Below are positions 1-7,810 of a stretch of 12,389 nucleotides of DNA, piece by piece. Every line of letters begins with the position of its first letter. The stretch's first letter is position 1. The position numbers and the translations under genes are program-made. This DNA is from JBGPIT01 sp041485125. Lineage in GTDB: Bacteria > Desulfobacterota > Binatia > UTPRO1. The notes beneath the pieces are model-generated. The model was not told the DNA's origin, did not search any database, and saw nothing but the letters and a program-made list of their open reading frames with translations. The DNA lies in contig JBGPIT010000115.1 of assembly GCA_041485125.1 (NCBI GenBank), forward strand, positions 1-12,389. The letters are read 5' to 3'.

Positions 1-1
1 G

Positions 2-1363
2 CACGCGCTGGTCGCGACGGTGCTCCTCGGCGCGAACTTCAGCTTCAACCTGAACGCGACCGGCGGCCTCGGCACGCACCTGCAAACCGCGCTCCTGCTC
101 GCCTGCGTCGCCATCCTGCTCCGCGCTCCCGAGCGCCAGGGACCGACGATCACGATGTTGGCCGGCGTCTCCGTCCTCGCCGCGGTCGCGATCGTCGCGC
201 GCATGGACTCGCTGCTGCCGCTCGGCTTCATCTTCGCCGCCGCAATCGTGCTGGTGTGGCGTGCCGACGCGGCGGAAGGACCGGCACCGGTGCGGCTCGC
301 CGCGTTGCTCGTGCCGGGCGCCGTCCTCGCGGGCGCGTGGCTCTTCTGGAAGTGGCAGTACTACGGCGACATCCTGCCCAACACCTTCTACGTGAAGGTC
401 GCGTCGGTGCCGGCGACGCGCGCCGGCTTGTACTACCTCTACGTCTTCTTCCTCTCGTATTTGCTCTTTCCGTTCGTCGCGCTGATCGCGGCCGCGATCA
501 CACGCGTGGAGCCGCGGCGCGAGTGGCCGATCGTCGTCGCGGCGGCGATCGTGGTGAGCTGGTGCGCCTACGTGGTGCGGATCGGCGGCGACTTCATCGA
601 GTTCCGCTTCATGTCGCCGATGCTGCCGTTCCTTTTCTTGCTGATCTACTGGTCGATCCTGCGCGCGGTGCCGAGCGCGGCGGCGCGGGTGGCACTGGTC
701 GTGCTCATCGCGCTCGGCAGCATCCATCACCAGCTCACGTTCGGGAAGTTCATCTTCGCCAACTACATGTACCGGCCGTCGCTCGCGAACCTGACGATCC
801 CCGACGCGACCGCGAGCTCGCCGACGCTCTGGTCGGAGCTCGAGGTCGGGCAGTATCTCGGCCGCGTCTTCGACTACGACCCGGACGTGAAGATCGCCGT
901 CGGCGCGGCGGGCGTGATCCCGTACTACTCCAAGCTCGGCGCGCTCGACATCTTGGGCCTGAACGACGCCTGGGTCGCGCACCACGGCAAGCCGCTCCGC
1001 TTCGAGCAGTACATCGGCGGCATCATGCCGGGGCACGTGCGGGTCGCGACCGTCGCCTACATGGTCGAGCGCAAGGTGAATCTCTTCATCGGCCCCGGCC
1101 TCCTGGTACGCGACGATCGCGTCGGCGCGGTGCGCTCGATGATCGATCTGCTCACCGTGATGTTCTTGGAAGACGAGGGTCTGGCGCGGAGCGTCGGCAT
1201 GCGCCGCGACGAGTTCCCGCCCGACGCGCGCGTCGTCGCGATCCCGGTCCGTCCCGGCTACGAGCTGCTCGCGATCTACGTCACGCCGAGCCCGCACGTC
1301 GATCGCGTGATCGCCGCCCAAGACTGGCGGACGTCGCCGCTCCGCGAGCTCGCCGATCTCTGA
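2..1363 (+). CDS. AftB/ZomB-like GT-C membrane glycosyltransferase, 5'-truncated by the window edge
   Basis: The frame is open from base 2 with no stop, so the true start lies outside the window; a GTG at 20 is only an internal candidate. Counting from that GTG (447 residues), the first ~245 residues hold several hydrophobic segments and the rest is a soluble C-terminal domain. The stretch YYGDILPNTFYVK (residues 114-126) and the later GVIPYYSKLGALDILGLND are typical of the AftB-like arabinofuranosyltransferase / 'ZomB' group of GT-C proteins, which use polyprenyl-phosphate sugars at the outer face of the cytoplasmic membrane. The catalytic acidic motif of GT-C enzymes normally sits in the first extracytoplasmic loop and would be in the missing part. 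It converges on the minus-strand operon with only five bases between stop codons. Donor and acceptor cannot be read from the sequence; family membership is likely, substrate unknown. Confidence 0.75.
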   Translation, partial: HALVATVLLGANFSFNLNATGGLGTHLQTALLLACVAILLRAPERQGPTITMLAGVSVLAAVAIVARMDSLLPLGFIFAAAIVLVWRADAAEGPAPVRLAALLVPGAVLAGAWLFWKWQYYGDILPNTFYVKVASVPATRAGLYYLYVFFLSYLLFPFVALIAAAITRVEPRREWPIVVAAAIVVSWCAYVVRIGGDFIEFRFMSPMLPFLFLLIYWSILRAVPSAAARVALVVLIALGSIHHQLTFGKFIFANYMYRPSLANLTIPDATASSPTLWSELEVGQYLGRVFDYDPDVKIAVGAAGVIPYYSKLGALDILGLNDAWVAHHGKPLRFEQYIGGIMPGHVRVATVAYMVERKVNLFIGPGLLVRDDRVGAVRSMIDLLTVMFLEDEGLARSVGMRRDEFPPDARVVAIPVRPGYELLAIYVTPSPHVDRVIAAQDWRTSPLRELADL

Positions 1364-1368
1364 TTCGC

Positions 1369-2166
1369 TCAGCGCGCCGCGTCCGCGCGCCGCGGGCGCA
1401 TGCCGAAGAGGCGCAGGTACGCGCGGAAGGGCAGGCTCGCGGCCTCGTGGAGCGCGCGTGTCGCGTGCGCCGGCAATCGCTTCATGACCGGGGCGCGGCT
1501 CTGTAGATACATGACGACGATCGAGCCGAGGACCGTGCCGCAGGTGCGCGGCGTCGCGCCGCCGTAGCGCGGCTTCATGACGTCGAGGACGAGGATCACG
1601 CGCGGCCGCTCCGAGCGGTTCCAGACGAAGTGCCGGCGCGCGTCGTTGAAGACGACGACCTCGCCCTCGCGCCAGCCGGTGCGTTCCGCATCGACCTGCA
1701 TCCCGCACGCGTCGACGTCGCCCGGAACGATGAGCCCGAGGTGGACGCGGTAGACGGTGTTGGTGTCGCCGTAGTGCGGCGGCAGGCTCGCGCCCGGCTC
1801 GAGCAGGTTGATGTAGGCGGAGGCGAGCTCCGGGATCGACTCGAGGATGCGAACGGTCTTGGGGAAGTGCCGGCAGTTGGCGTCGTGCCGCCGCAAGAAC
1901 GTGAAGAGGTTGACGCCGAGCCAGCCGGTCAGCGCGACCGCGTCGGGGACGAAGTTCGGCTTCAACGCGTGGGTGCGCCGGTAGGCGTCGAGCTCGTCGC
2001 GGATGACGGTCCAGCTCCGCCGCAAGGTCTCAGCCCAAGGGAACGCGTCGGCGTCGTAGAAGGCGGGCTCGCTGCCGGCGTAGTCGCCGTAGATGCGGAA
2101 GTGCGCCGGCTCGTCGCTCCGCGGCGGCTCGGGCGCGATGGCTTGGGTGCGGACGGGTTGGCTCAT
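1369..2166 (-). CDS. Aspartyl/asparaginyl beta-hydroxylase family 2-oxoglutarate/Fe(II) dioxygenase (LpxO-like)
   Basis: This 265-residue protein carries the family signature. PPHYGDTNTVYRVHLGL (129-145) supplies iron ligand H131 and the conserved R140/H142. FNDARRHFVWN (173-183) supplies the second iron ligand H179, and R189 in RVILVLD fits the 2-oxoglutarate-binding arginine. The family uses a two-His iron site and includes AspH (peptidyl Asp/Asn hydroxylation) and LpxO (2-hydroxylation of a lipid A acyl chain). A hydrophobic patch at 211-221 could favour membrane contact, as expected of a lipid-acting member. The start is fixed by an ATGA overlap with the upstream methyltransferase stop, so translation is probably coupled; it is the last gene of the operon. 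Beside membrane glycosyltransferases, a lipid or glycolipid substrate is more likely than a protein, but this is inference. Confidence 0.85.
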   Translation of the reverse strand: MSQPVRTQAIAPEPPRSDEPAHFRIYGDYAGSEPAFYDADAFPWAETLRRSWTVIRDELDAYRRTHALKPNFVPDAVALTGWLGVNLFTFLRRHDANCRHFPKTVRILESIPELASAYINLLEPGASLPPHYGDTNTVYRVHLGLIVPGDVDACGMQVDAERTGWREGEVVVFNDARRHFVWNRSERPRVILVLDVMKPRYGGATPRTCGTVLGSIVVMYLQSRAPVMKRLPAHATRALHEAASLPFRAYLRLFGMRPRRADAAR

Positions 2167-2882
2167 GCGCGCGGCTTCCGGAAGCGGATCTCGTAGAACA
2201 TGCCGCGGATCACCCAGCGCACGACCGGCTCCGCGCCGGCGGGGAGTAGATGCAACGGCGGCCGCGCCGCGAAGAGCGGATTGCCCCAGATCAGGAGCCG
2301 TCCCCACCACGAGTCGCGACGGTGCTCCTCCAGCCCTTCGTCGAGGAGGACGACGAGTCCTCCCGGACGCGTGACGCGCACGATCTCGTCGACGGCGGCG
2401 CGCTGGTCGTCGCCGAGCTGGTTCAGCGCGCCGTAGTGGACGACGACGTCGAAGGTCTCGTCGCTGTAGGGCAGGGCAGACGCGTCGGCTTGCTGGACGT
2501 GCGCGTCGATGGCGAGGCGCTCGGCGAGCGCGCGCGCCTGGCGGACGACGAGACCGGAGAGGTCCATCGCCACGAGCGTCCCCGTCCGCCCGAGGGCAGC
2601 GGCGAGCGTGGGAAGATTCGAGCCCGGGCCGGTGCAATGGTCGAGCACCGTCTGTCCGGGCTCGACGCCGAGGCTCTGCAACAGGCGCGCGCGCTCCGCG
2701 GGGATCCACGTCATGGTCGCGAGGCTCATCTTCGCGACCACCCAGTCGTGGTGGCGCATGTCGGCGTCGAGTGCGGCGATGCGATGGCGGATGGCGACGT
2801 CGGGTTGCATCAGCGGCTGGGTTCCTGCGCTGCCGTCGCATTCCATAGCACGGCCCGGCGACACCGTGCGCACGGCGGTCAT
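2163..2882 (-). CDS. Class I SAM-dependent methyltransferase (UbiE/COQ5-like fold)
   Basis: The protein has 239 residues. Motif I is VLDHCTGPGSNL (79-90), a glycine-rich SAM loop written DxxxGxG, followed by the acidic end of strand 2 at D107 (AMDLS). Next come ADASALPYSDETFDVVV (132-148) and the post-motif TRPGGLVVLLDEG (171-183). This is a standard class I small-molecule methyltransferase of the ubiE/methyltransferase-11 type; the target atom (O, N or C) cannot be told from sequence. The ATG chosen overlaps the stop of the upstream glycosyltransferase as ATGA. It has no clear Shine-Dalgarno, consistent with coupling; methionines at residues 13, 25 and 42 are alternative starts, and the first ~40 residues look poorly conserved. 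It probably methylates the glycan, its lipid carrier or the amino sugar made by this locus (inference). Confidence 0.85.
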   Translation of the reverse strand: MTAVRTVSPGRAMECDGSAGTQPLMQPDVAIRHRIAALDADMRHHDWVVAKMSLATMTWIPAERARLLQSLGVEPGQTVLDHCTGPGSNLPTLAAALGRTGTLVAMDLSGLVVRQARALAERLAIDAHVQQADASALPYSDETFDVVVHYGALNQLGDDQRAAVDEIVRVTRPGGLVVLLDEGLEEHRRDSWWGRLLIWGNPLFAARPPLHLLPAGAEPVVRWVIRGMFYEIRFRKPRA

Positions 2883-4501
2883 GAGCGTCGCCGGAAGATC
2901 GCGACGAAGTAGCGCGAGCGCGGCGGCACGTCGGCCGCCGCATCCCAGCGGTAGACGGTCTCCTCGCCGGGCACGATCTCGGCGAGGCCGACTTGATCGT
3001 AGTCGGTGTTCAAGGTGCGCTCGACCCAGGGCAGCAAGAGATCCACGGACTCCGCTCGCCGCGACCACGACCAGTCGACGTTCACGACGACCAGGTAGCG
3101 CGGCCGCGCGCGCTCGAGCTCGGCGATCATGTCCTCCTGCATACGGCGCGCGAACGGGTGCGGCTCCATCATCGGGTACATGTAGATGTAGGTCGTCGCC
3201 GCCGGACGCTGCGCGTAGAAATAGATCTCGGGCTCGGAGCCGATGACGGCGATCTTCTCGTCGGGCGCGGTGTGCTCGCGGAGCCAGCGTCCGATCTCGA
3301 CGGCCTCCGGAAACGGGTTCTTCCCGTAGAGCACGCGCGAGAGCGCGACCGGCGAGGTCGGAAAGAGAAACGGCCGCTCCTGCGCGATCGTGAGCGCGAC
3401 GGCGACGATCGGCAGGCCGACGCGCACCGACGTCGCGATCGCCGGGCCCGCGCTCTCCGCCGCGCGCGCGAGCGCGCTCACCGCGAGCCCGACGAGCACG
3501 CTCACCGCCGGCATCAGCAGCAAGAAGTAGTGCTCGGTGAAGCGCGTTCCGGTCGCGACCGCGACGCAGGAGGCGAGCGTGAAGGCCGCGACGAAGCCGG
3601 CGCGGCGTCGCGCGCGCGGGTCCCACCACGCCGCGGTCGCGCCGAGCGCCGCCAAGAGCCAGAGCGCCGGCGCCGATCCCGTCGTCCACGCGACGTCTCT
3701 CCGCAGCTCGCCGAGCGCGCCGCCCAGAGGCAGGATCGTCACGTACTCGCGCGCGTAGGTGAACGTCCAGAACCAGAACGGCTCGAAGGCCCCGGCGGCG
3801 TACATGAGCAGGCACACCAGCGCGAACGGCGCGAGCGCGGCCGCGGCGAAGGCCAGCGTTTCGACGAAGGCGTCGCGCAGCGAGCGTCTCCGGACCGCGT
3901 CGACGACCACCCAGAGCGCGCCGAACGCGACGAAGGCCGCGGCGTGCTGCTTCATCACGTAGGCGATGCCGAGGAGGACGCCCGCCATGGCGACGTGGCG
4001 GTAGCGTCGCCCGTCGTCGAGACGTGCGAGCGCCAGGACGCCGGCGAGCATCGGCAGGATCACGAAGTGCTCGGCGTTGGCGGTGAGGCCGAGCGTCGCG
4101 TGGCTCAGCGACAGCAGCGCGTACGCGGCGGCGGCGCTGACGCCGGCGGTCTCGTCGACGAGCGTCCGGCCGAGACGATACACGACCACGATCGTCGCGA
4201 CGTTGATCAGCAGCAGGCCGAGCCGGATCGCCGTCTCGCTCTGGCCGAACACCGCGAGGATCGCGGCGTAACCGTAGTAGACGCCGGGGAGCTTCATGTT
4301 GTGCGCGGCGACGTACGGGATCTCGCCGCGCAAAATGAGCTGCCCCATGTAGGCGTACTCGCCCTCGTCGCGCTCGAGCGGGACCGAGAGCAAGCCGGTG
4401 CGGAGGACGACCGTCAGCACGATGATCGTCGCGAGCGCGAGGCGCGGTCCCCACACCGCGTGCCCGCCGTCGGTCCGCGCGCGTGTCGCGCTCAGCGCCA
4501 T
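2879..4501 (-). CDS. GT39/PMT-type (GT-C) membrane glycosyltransferase, second of a tandem pair
   Basis: This 540-residue multi-pass protein has hydrophobic segments from about residue 20 to 375 and a soluble tail to the end. LERDEGEYAYMGQL (42-55) is the GT-C acidic motif in the first extracytoplasmic loop (D45, E46). Other family-like patches are AHNMKLPGVYYGY (66-78), KQHAAAF (184-190) and GTRFTEHYFLLLMP (318-331). Such enzymes (ArnT, PMT and relatives) take a sugar from a polyprenyl-phosphate carrier and transfer it at the periplasmic face. The start is placed at the ATG overlapping the upstream stop by 10 bases; an ATG 11 codons earlier would lengthen the overlap to 43 bases and looks less likely. 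The tail GSEPEIYFYAQRP (421-433) recurs in bacterial GT39 proteins of unknown substrate. It lies directly after the other GT39 gene, suggesting two successive transfers. Confidence 0.85.
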   Translation of the reverse strand: MALSATRARTDGGHAVWGPRLALATIIVLTVVLRTGLLSVPLERDEGEYAYMGQLILRGEIPYVAAHNMKLPGVYYGYAAILAVFGQSETAIRLGLLLINVATIVVVYRLGRTLVDETAGVSAAAAYALLSLSHATLGLTANAEHFVILPMLAGVLALARLDDGRRYRHVAMAGVLLGIAYVMKQHAAAFVAFGALWVVVDAVRRRSLRDAFVETLAFAAAALAPFALVCLLMYAAGAFEPFWFWTFTYAREYVTILPLGGALGELRRDVAWTTGSAPALWLLAALGATAAWWDPRARRRAGFVAAFTLASCVAVATGTRFTEHYFLLLMPAVSVLVGLAVSALARAAESAGPAIATSVRVGLPIVAVALTIAQERPFLFPTSPVALSRVLYGKNPFPEAVEIGRWLREHTAPDEKIAVIGSEPEIYFYAQRPAATTYIYMYPMMEPHPFARRMQEDMIAELERARPRYLVVVNVDWSWSRRAESVDLLLPWVERTLNTDYDQVGLAEIVPGEETVYRWDAAADVPPRSRYFVAIFRRRS

Positions 4502-6081
4502 CCCTCGGCTTGTTGGAGCGGCAGGTTCTCCCACGTGTTGACGGGGCCGACATCGGGCAGGGTGATCGACCAGACGTCACGCGCATGCGCGCGCAGCAGC
4601 GCCGCCAGCTGGAGCTCCCAATCGTCGAGGTAGCGGGCGGAGCGTGCGCCGGCGGGCGCGGGCGGCAGCGTTCCCGGCAGCGCGGATGGCGGCGCGAGTA
4701 GGACGCCCGCGATCCAGACCTTGCCGCCGCTCCGCAAGATCCGCTCGACGCGCGCCAGCTCGGGCGCCACGGCGGCGCTGCCGAGCTTCATCTTCTCGCC
4801 GACGAGTCGGTGCAGGTGGAAGCGGTGCTCGTCGAAGTCGGGAACGGTGATCCACGGCGCGCGCCCGTGGTAGTAGCGCTCGAACGTGATGCCGAACTGC
4901 CAGGGAAAGACGACGACGAGATCCTCCGCCTGCGCGTCGCGCGCGACCGTCGACGCGATCAGGTCGAGGTTCGTCATCCGCATCCGCACCGCGGCGTCGA
5001 CCTTGGCGGCGATGAGCAGCGCCGCGACCGCGACGGCGGTCACGCGCACTGCCTCGCCCCAGACGAAGCGGCGCGCCAGCAGGCTCGTCCCGACCTCGCA
5101 GGCGAGCGCGACCGCGGCCATCAGCGAGAGGTAGTACCAGTACTGCGGCCGGATGCGCGCGACGAGGACGAGGTAGACGAGGAAACCCGTCATCGCGGTC
5201 ACCGTCGTCAGCGCGACGAAGAGCGCGCGCTCGCGGTCGCTCTCCGGCGCGGCTTTCGTCCAGGCGAGGACGCAGCCGGCGGCGGCCGCGACCAGTGCTA
5301 TGGCCCACAGGGCAGCGAGCAGATCGACGCCGGGCGCCAGCGCGTAGCGCAGCACGTAGACCGCGTCGCCGACCGTCCAGTCGCCCTGCTCGAGCGGCGC
5401 GATCCCGAGCGCGTAGGTGATCCACGGCAGGTTGATCGCGAGCGACGCCGACGCGGCCGCGACGATCGCGACGACCGTGCCGAGCGTCCGCCGATCGCGA
5501 CGCCGCAGACAGACTGTGGCCGCGCCGGCGCCGATCGCCGCCAGCAGGATGCCGTTCGGGAAATAGGTGTGGACGGTGACGAGCGCGGCGAGGAACGCGA
5601 TCACGAAGGTGCGTCGCGCCGGCTTCTCGACGAGCCGCCACATCGCGCCCATGCAGAAGACGACCGCGACGGCGGCGAGACCGTAGCCGCGCACCGAGTC
5701 GCCGTAGATGATCACCGACGGGCTCATGGCGAAGACGAGAAGCGCGACGAGCGGCGCGCTCACGCCGAGAGCGCGGGCGCTCCACCAGAGGACACCGATC
5801 GAGGCGATGCCGATCGCGAGACCGAGGCGGCGAAACGCCCCGTCGCTGGCACCCGCGACGCCCTGCCACGCGTGCAGCACGGTCGGCCAGACGAGCGGAA
5901 ACGAGTCGAGGTGCGCGTTCGCGAAGAGCGCGCGCCACGACGGCATCGTCGCGAGGTTGACGCCGTTGGCCTCGTCGCGCCACAGCGCCCCGGCGTGGCG
6001 ATGATGGTCGACGTGCAGGGCGATCACGACCAACGTCAGGACCAGCGCCGCGATCACCGCGAGCGGCGGCCGATCGCGCAT
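4492..6081 (-). CDS. GT39-type (GT-C) membrane glycosyltransferase, first of a tandem pair
   Basis: The protein has 529 residues. A first membrane helix at about 7-23 is followed by ALWRDEANG (32-40), the GT-C acidic motif (D36, E37) in the first outer loop. Further helices run to about residue 360, and a soluble domain of ~170 residues ends the protein. SPSVIIYGDSVRGYGL (120-135) and RPQYWYYLSL (311-320) are family-like. The expected role is transfer of a sugar from polyprenyl phosphate to an envelope acceptor outside the membrane. The ATG overlaps the GT2 stop by one base (TGATG), so the two are probably translated together. The natural reading is that the GT2 enzyme makes the lipid-linked donor used here. 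It is divergent from its downstream paralogue outside the motif, so this is not a recent duplication. Acceptor and sugar are unknown. Confidence 0.83.
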   Translation of the reverse strand: MRDRPPLAVIAALVLTLVVIALHVDHHRHAGALWRDEANGVNLATMPSWRALFANAHLDSFPLVWPTVLHAWQGVAGASDGAFRRLGLAIGIASIGVLWWSARALGVSAPLVALLVFAMSPSVIIYGDSVRGYGLAAVAVVFCMGAMWRLVEKPARRTFVIAFLAALVTVHTYFPNGILLAAIGAGAATVCLRRRDRRTLGTVVAIVAAASASLAINLPWITYALGIAPLEQGDWTVGDAVYVLRYALAPGVDLLAALWAIALVAAAAGCVLAWTKAAPESDRERALFVALTTVTAMTGFLVYLVLVARIRPQYWYYLSLMAAVALACEVGTSLLARRFVWGEAVRVTAVAVAALLIAAKVDAAVRMRMTNLDLIASTVARDAQAEDLVVVFPWQFGITFERYYHGRAPWITVPDFDEHRFHLHRLVGEKMKLGSAAVAPELARVERILRSGGKVWIAGVLLAPPSALPGTLPPAPAGARSARYLDDWELQLAALLRAHARDVWSITLPDVGPVNTWENLPLQQAEGWR

Positions 6082-7034
6082 CAGCGCACGGCCGCGTCGC
6101 GCTGATCGTCGCGGCGGCGGAGCACGTAGCCCATCGGCGCACCGCCGATGGTCCGGTAGACGCGCGCGAGATAGATGCCGAGGGCGGCCGCCGCGAAGAA
6201 GACGCCGCCGAGGCCGAGCAGCAGGAGCGAGAGCGCGGCGCCGAAGCTCGAGGTCGCGCCCGCCAGCAGGCACCATGCGACGCCGACGACGCCGAGCACG
6301 CCCGAGACGGCGCCCAGCACCGCGAGGAGCGCGAGCGGCACGGTCGTGAAGCTCGTGATGATGTCGACGTTCAGGCGGACGAGCGAGGGGAGGTCGTAGC
6401 GCGAGCGTCCGACCCGACGGGGATCGTGCTGCACCGAGATCTCGGCGACGCGGAAGCCGAGCCAGGCGGCGAGCGCGAAGAACGGCTTCCCGGGCGCCCA
6501 CGCGGTGCGGGTCGCGTCGACGACGTCGCGGCGATACGCCTTGAACTGTCCGCCGAAGTCTTGGATGTCGGCGCGCACCAGCGCGCGCGCGATCCAGTGC
6601 ACCAGGCGCGATCCGAGCCAGCGCCAGGTGCTCTCGTGGCGGACCTCGCGGCGCGCGGTGACGACGTCGACCTCGGGCCGCAGCGCCTCGAGCAGGCGCG
6701 GGATCTCCTCGGGCGGGTTTTGCAGATCGCCGTCCATCGTCACGACCACCCGGCCGCGCGACTCGAAGATGCCGCAGCAGAGGGCGGCCGACTGGCCGAA
6801 GTTGCGCGTCAGCGCGAAGACGCGGACGGCGGGATTGCGCGCCGCGACCTCGGTGAGGACCGCGGCCGTGCCGTCGCTGCTGCCGTCGTCGACCAGGACG
6901 ATCTCGAAGCGCCCGCCCCGCGCGGCGAGCGTCCGCGCGATGCGCTCGACGAGCTCGGCGATCGTCGCCTCCTCGTTGTAGAGCGGCACGACCACCGACA
7001 CGTCGGGCCGCTCATCACGCTCGATGACGTTCAC
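6081..7034 (-). CDS. Polyprenyl-phosphate glycosyltransferase, GT2 (ArnC/GtrB/DPM1-like)
   Basis: This 317-residue protein has an N-terminal GT-A domain: VSVVVPLYNEEATI (12-25), LVDDGSSDGT (47-56), and the metal/donor motif TMDGDLQNPPEEI (99-111), all diagnostic of the dolichol/undecaprenyl-phosphate sugar synthase branch of GT2. Two C-terminal transmembrane segments (about 233-258 and 265-290) match the ArnC/GtrB layout. It should move a sugar from a nucleotide donor to polyprenyl phosphate on the cytoplasmic face, giving the donor for the two GT39 enzymes downstream. The start is a GTG forming GTGA with the WbqC-family stop; the protein begins 11 residues before the first beta strand, as is normal for the family, so an upstream extension is unlikely. 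Which sugar it loads is not visible from sequence. Confidence 0.9.
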   Translation of the reverse strand: MNVIERDERPDVSVVVPLYNEEATIAELVERIARTLAARGGRFEIVLVDDGSSDGTAAVLTEVAARNPAVRVFALTRNFGQSAALCCGIFESRGRVVVTMDGDLQNPPEEIPRLLEALRPEVDVVTARREVRHESTWRWLGSRLVHWIARALVRADIQDFGGQFKAYRRDVVDATRTAWAPGKPFFALAAWLGFRVAEISVQHDPRRVGRSRYDLPSLVRLNVDIITSFTTVPLALLAVLGAVSGVLGVVGVAWCLLAGATSSFGAALSLLLLGLGGVFFAAAALGIYLARVYRTIGGAPMGYVLRRRDDQRDAAVR

Positions 7035-7750
7035 GGCACGCTCCGCAGCACCCGGCGCGCTTCCTCGCGCCCGACGGAGAGCAGCAGATCGATCGTCGAG
7101 AGATGCGAGATGAAGGGCTCGTGCAGCTGCGCGTAGATCGGGTGGCGATATTCCTGGAACTCGACCTCGATGCCGTGGCGCGTGCAGAGCGCGACGTCGA
7201 GGTAGGATCGTCCGCTCGCGCCCTCGAGCAGGTGCGTCGCGTCGAGCGCCTTCATGAAGGCGATGATCCGATGCGTCGGTCCCGGTTGGTCGGGAAACTC
7301 CGCGACGTAGCGCGCTTCGAGACGTTCGGCCGACGACACGATGAGCGGTGTCGTGATGCCGAGCTCTGCGGCGAGAAAGCGGAGCAGGGGAATCGACGCG
7401 TCGACCACACGGCGCGCGTCGCGATCGATGGCGCGGTCGAGCGCCGGCAGCAGCTCTTTGGCGAACGGGCTCCGACGGTAGAAGTGTCGCAAGGTCGTGA
7501 GGTGCTTCCGCCCCCAGGGCACGACCGGGTCGAGCGGCACGTCGCAAATCCGCTGACCGTGTGCGGGTCGCGCCGGCAGATGCAGCCAATGCGGGCCGCG
7601 CGGACCGCGGACGCGGTTGCGGTGTGCCCAGCCGCTCGACGAGAACTGCATCTCGTCGGCGATGATGAAGGCGTCGACCCGGCGCATCTGATCGAAGTAT
7701 CCGAGCCAGGGCAGGTACCCCGGCTGGATGCCGGCGACTCGGGTAGGCAT
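7031..7750 (-). CDS. WbqC-family protein
   Basis: The protein has 239 residues, the usual family length. It opens with VAGIQPGYLPWLGYFDQM (5-22) and continues with ADEMQFSSSGWAHRNRV (31-47), the hallmark opening of WbqC-like proteins. It closes with the conserved pattern Y-HPIYAQ (201-208), F-SHLSTIDLLLSVG (213-227). The family is named from an O-antigen locus and is repeatedly found among O-antigen, amino sugar and exopolysaccharide genes. I know of no settled biochemical role and assign none. It is the second gene of the operon, 60 bases after the diiron oxygenase, and overlaps the GT2 gene by 4 bases (GTGA). It has no strong Shine-Dalgarno. Its presence is the clearest sign that the operon belongs to surface glycan synthesis rather than to a soluble secondary metabolite. 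Confidence 0.88.
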   Translation of the reverse strand: MPTRVAGIQPGYLPWLGYFDQMRRVDAFIIADEMQFSSSGWAHRNRVRGPRGPHWLHLPARPAHGQRICDVPLDPVVPWGRKHLTTLRHFYRRSPFAKELLPALDRAIDRDARRVVDASIPLLRFLAAELGITTPLIVSSAERLEARYVAEFPDQPGPTHRIIAFMKALDATHLLEGASGRSYLDVALCTRHGIEVEFQEYRHPIYAQLHEPFISHLSTIDLLLSVGREEARRVLRSVP

Positions 7751-7755
7751 CTCGT

Positions 7756-7783
7756 CGGGACGGTCAGCGGCTGGCGCGTCCCG
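7756..7783. repeat. Inverted repeat between the diiron oxygenase and WbqC-family genes
   Basis: CGGGACG at 7756-7762 pairs perfectly with CGTCCCG at 7777-7783 across a 14-base loop. It sits in the only real gap (60 bases) inside the minus-strand operon. No T-run follows on either strand, so it is not a standard intrinsic terminator. It could protect or process the mRNA and so uncouple the level of the first gene from the rest, or be chance in this GC-rich DNA. Confidence 0.35.
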
Positions 7784-7810
7784 CCGGCGCGATCGAGGCC
7801 GGTGCGAGCC

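Noticed and set aside
1360..1372. Search for a terminator between the convergent GT-C gene and the operon end
   Set aside because: Only five bases separate the two stop codons and no stem with a T-run is seen there.
2167..2943. Upstream extension of the hydroxylase frame through the methyltransferase gene
   Set aside because: The added residues are arginine-rich shadow sequence. The hydroxylase has a proper ATG at 2166 that overlaps the methyltransferase stop as ATGA.
2993..4633. Long plus-strand open frame opposite the GT39 genes
   Set aside because: Its product is a run of Arg, Glu, His and Asp without domain character, as expected for the complement of GC-rich coding DNA. The minus strand encodes clear membrane proteins with motifs.
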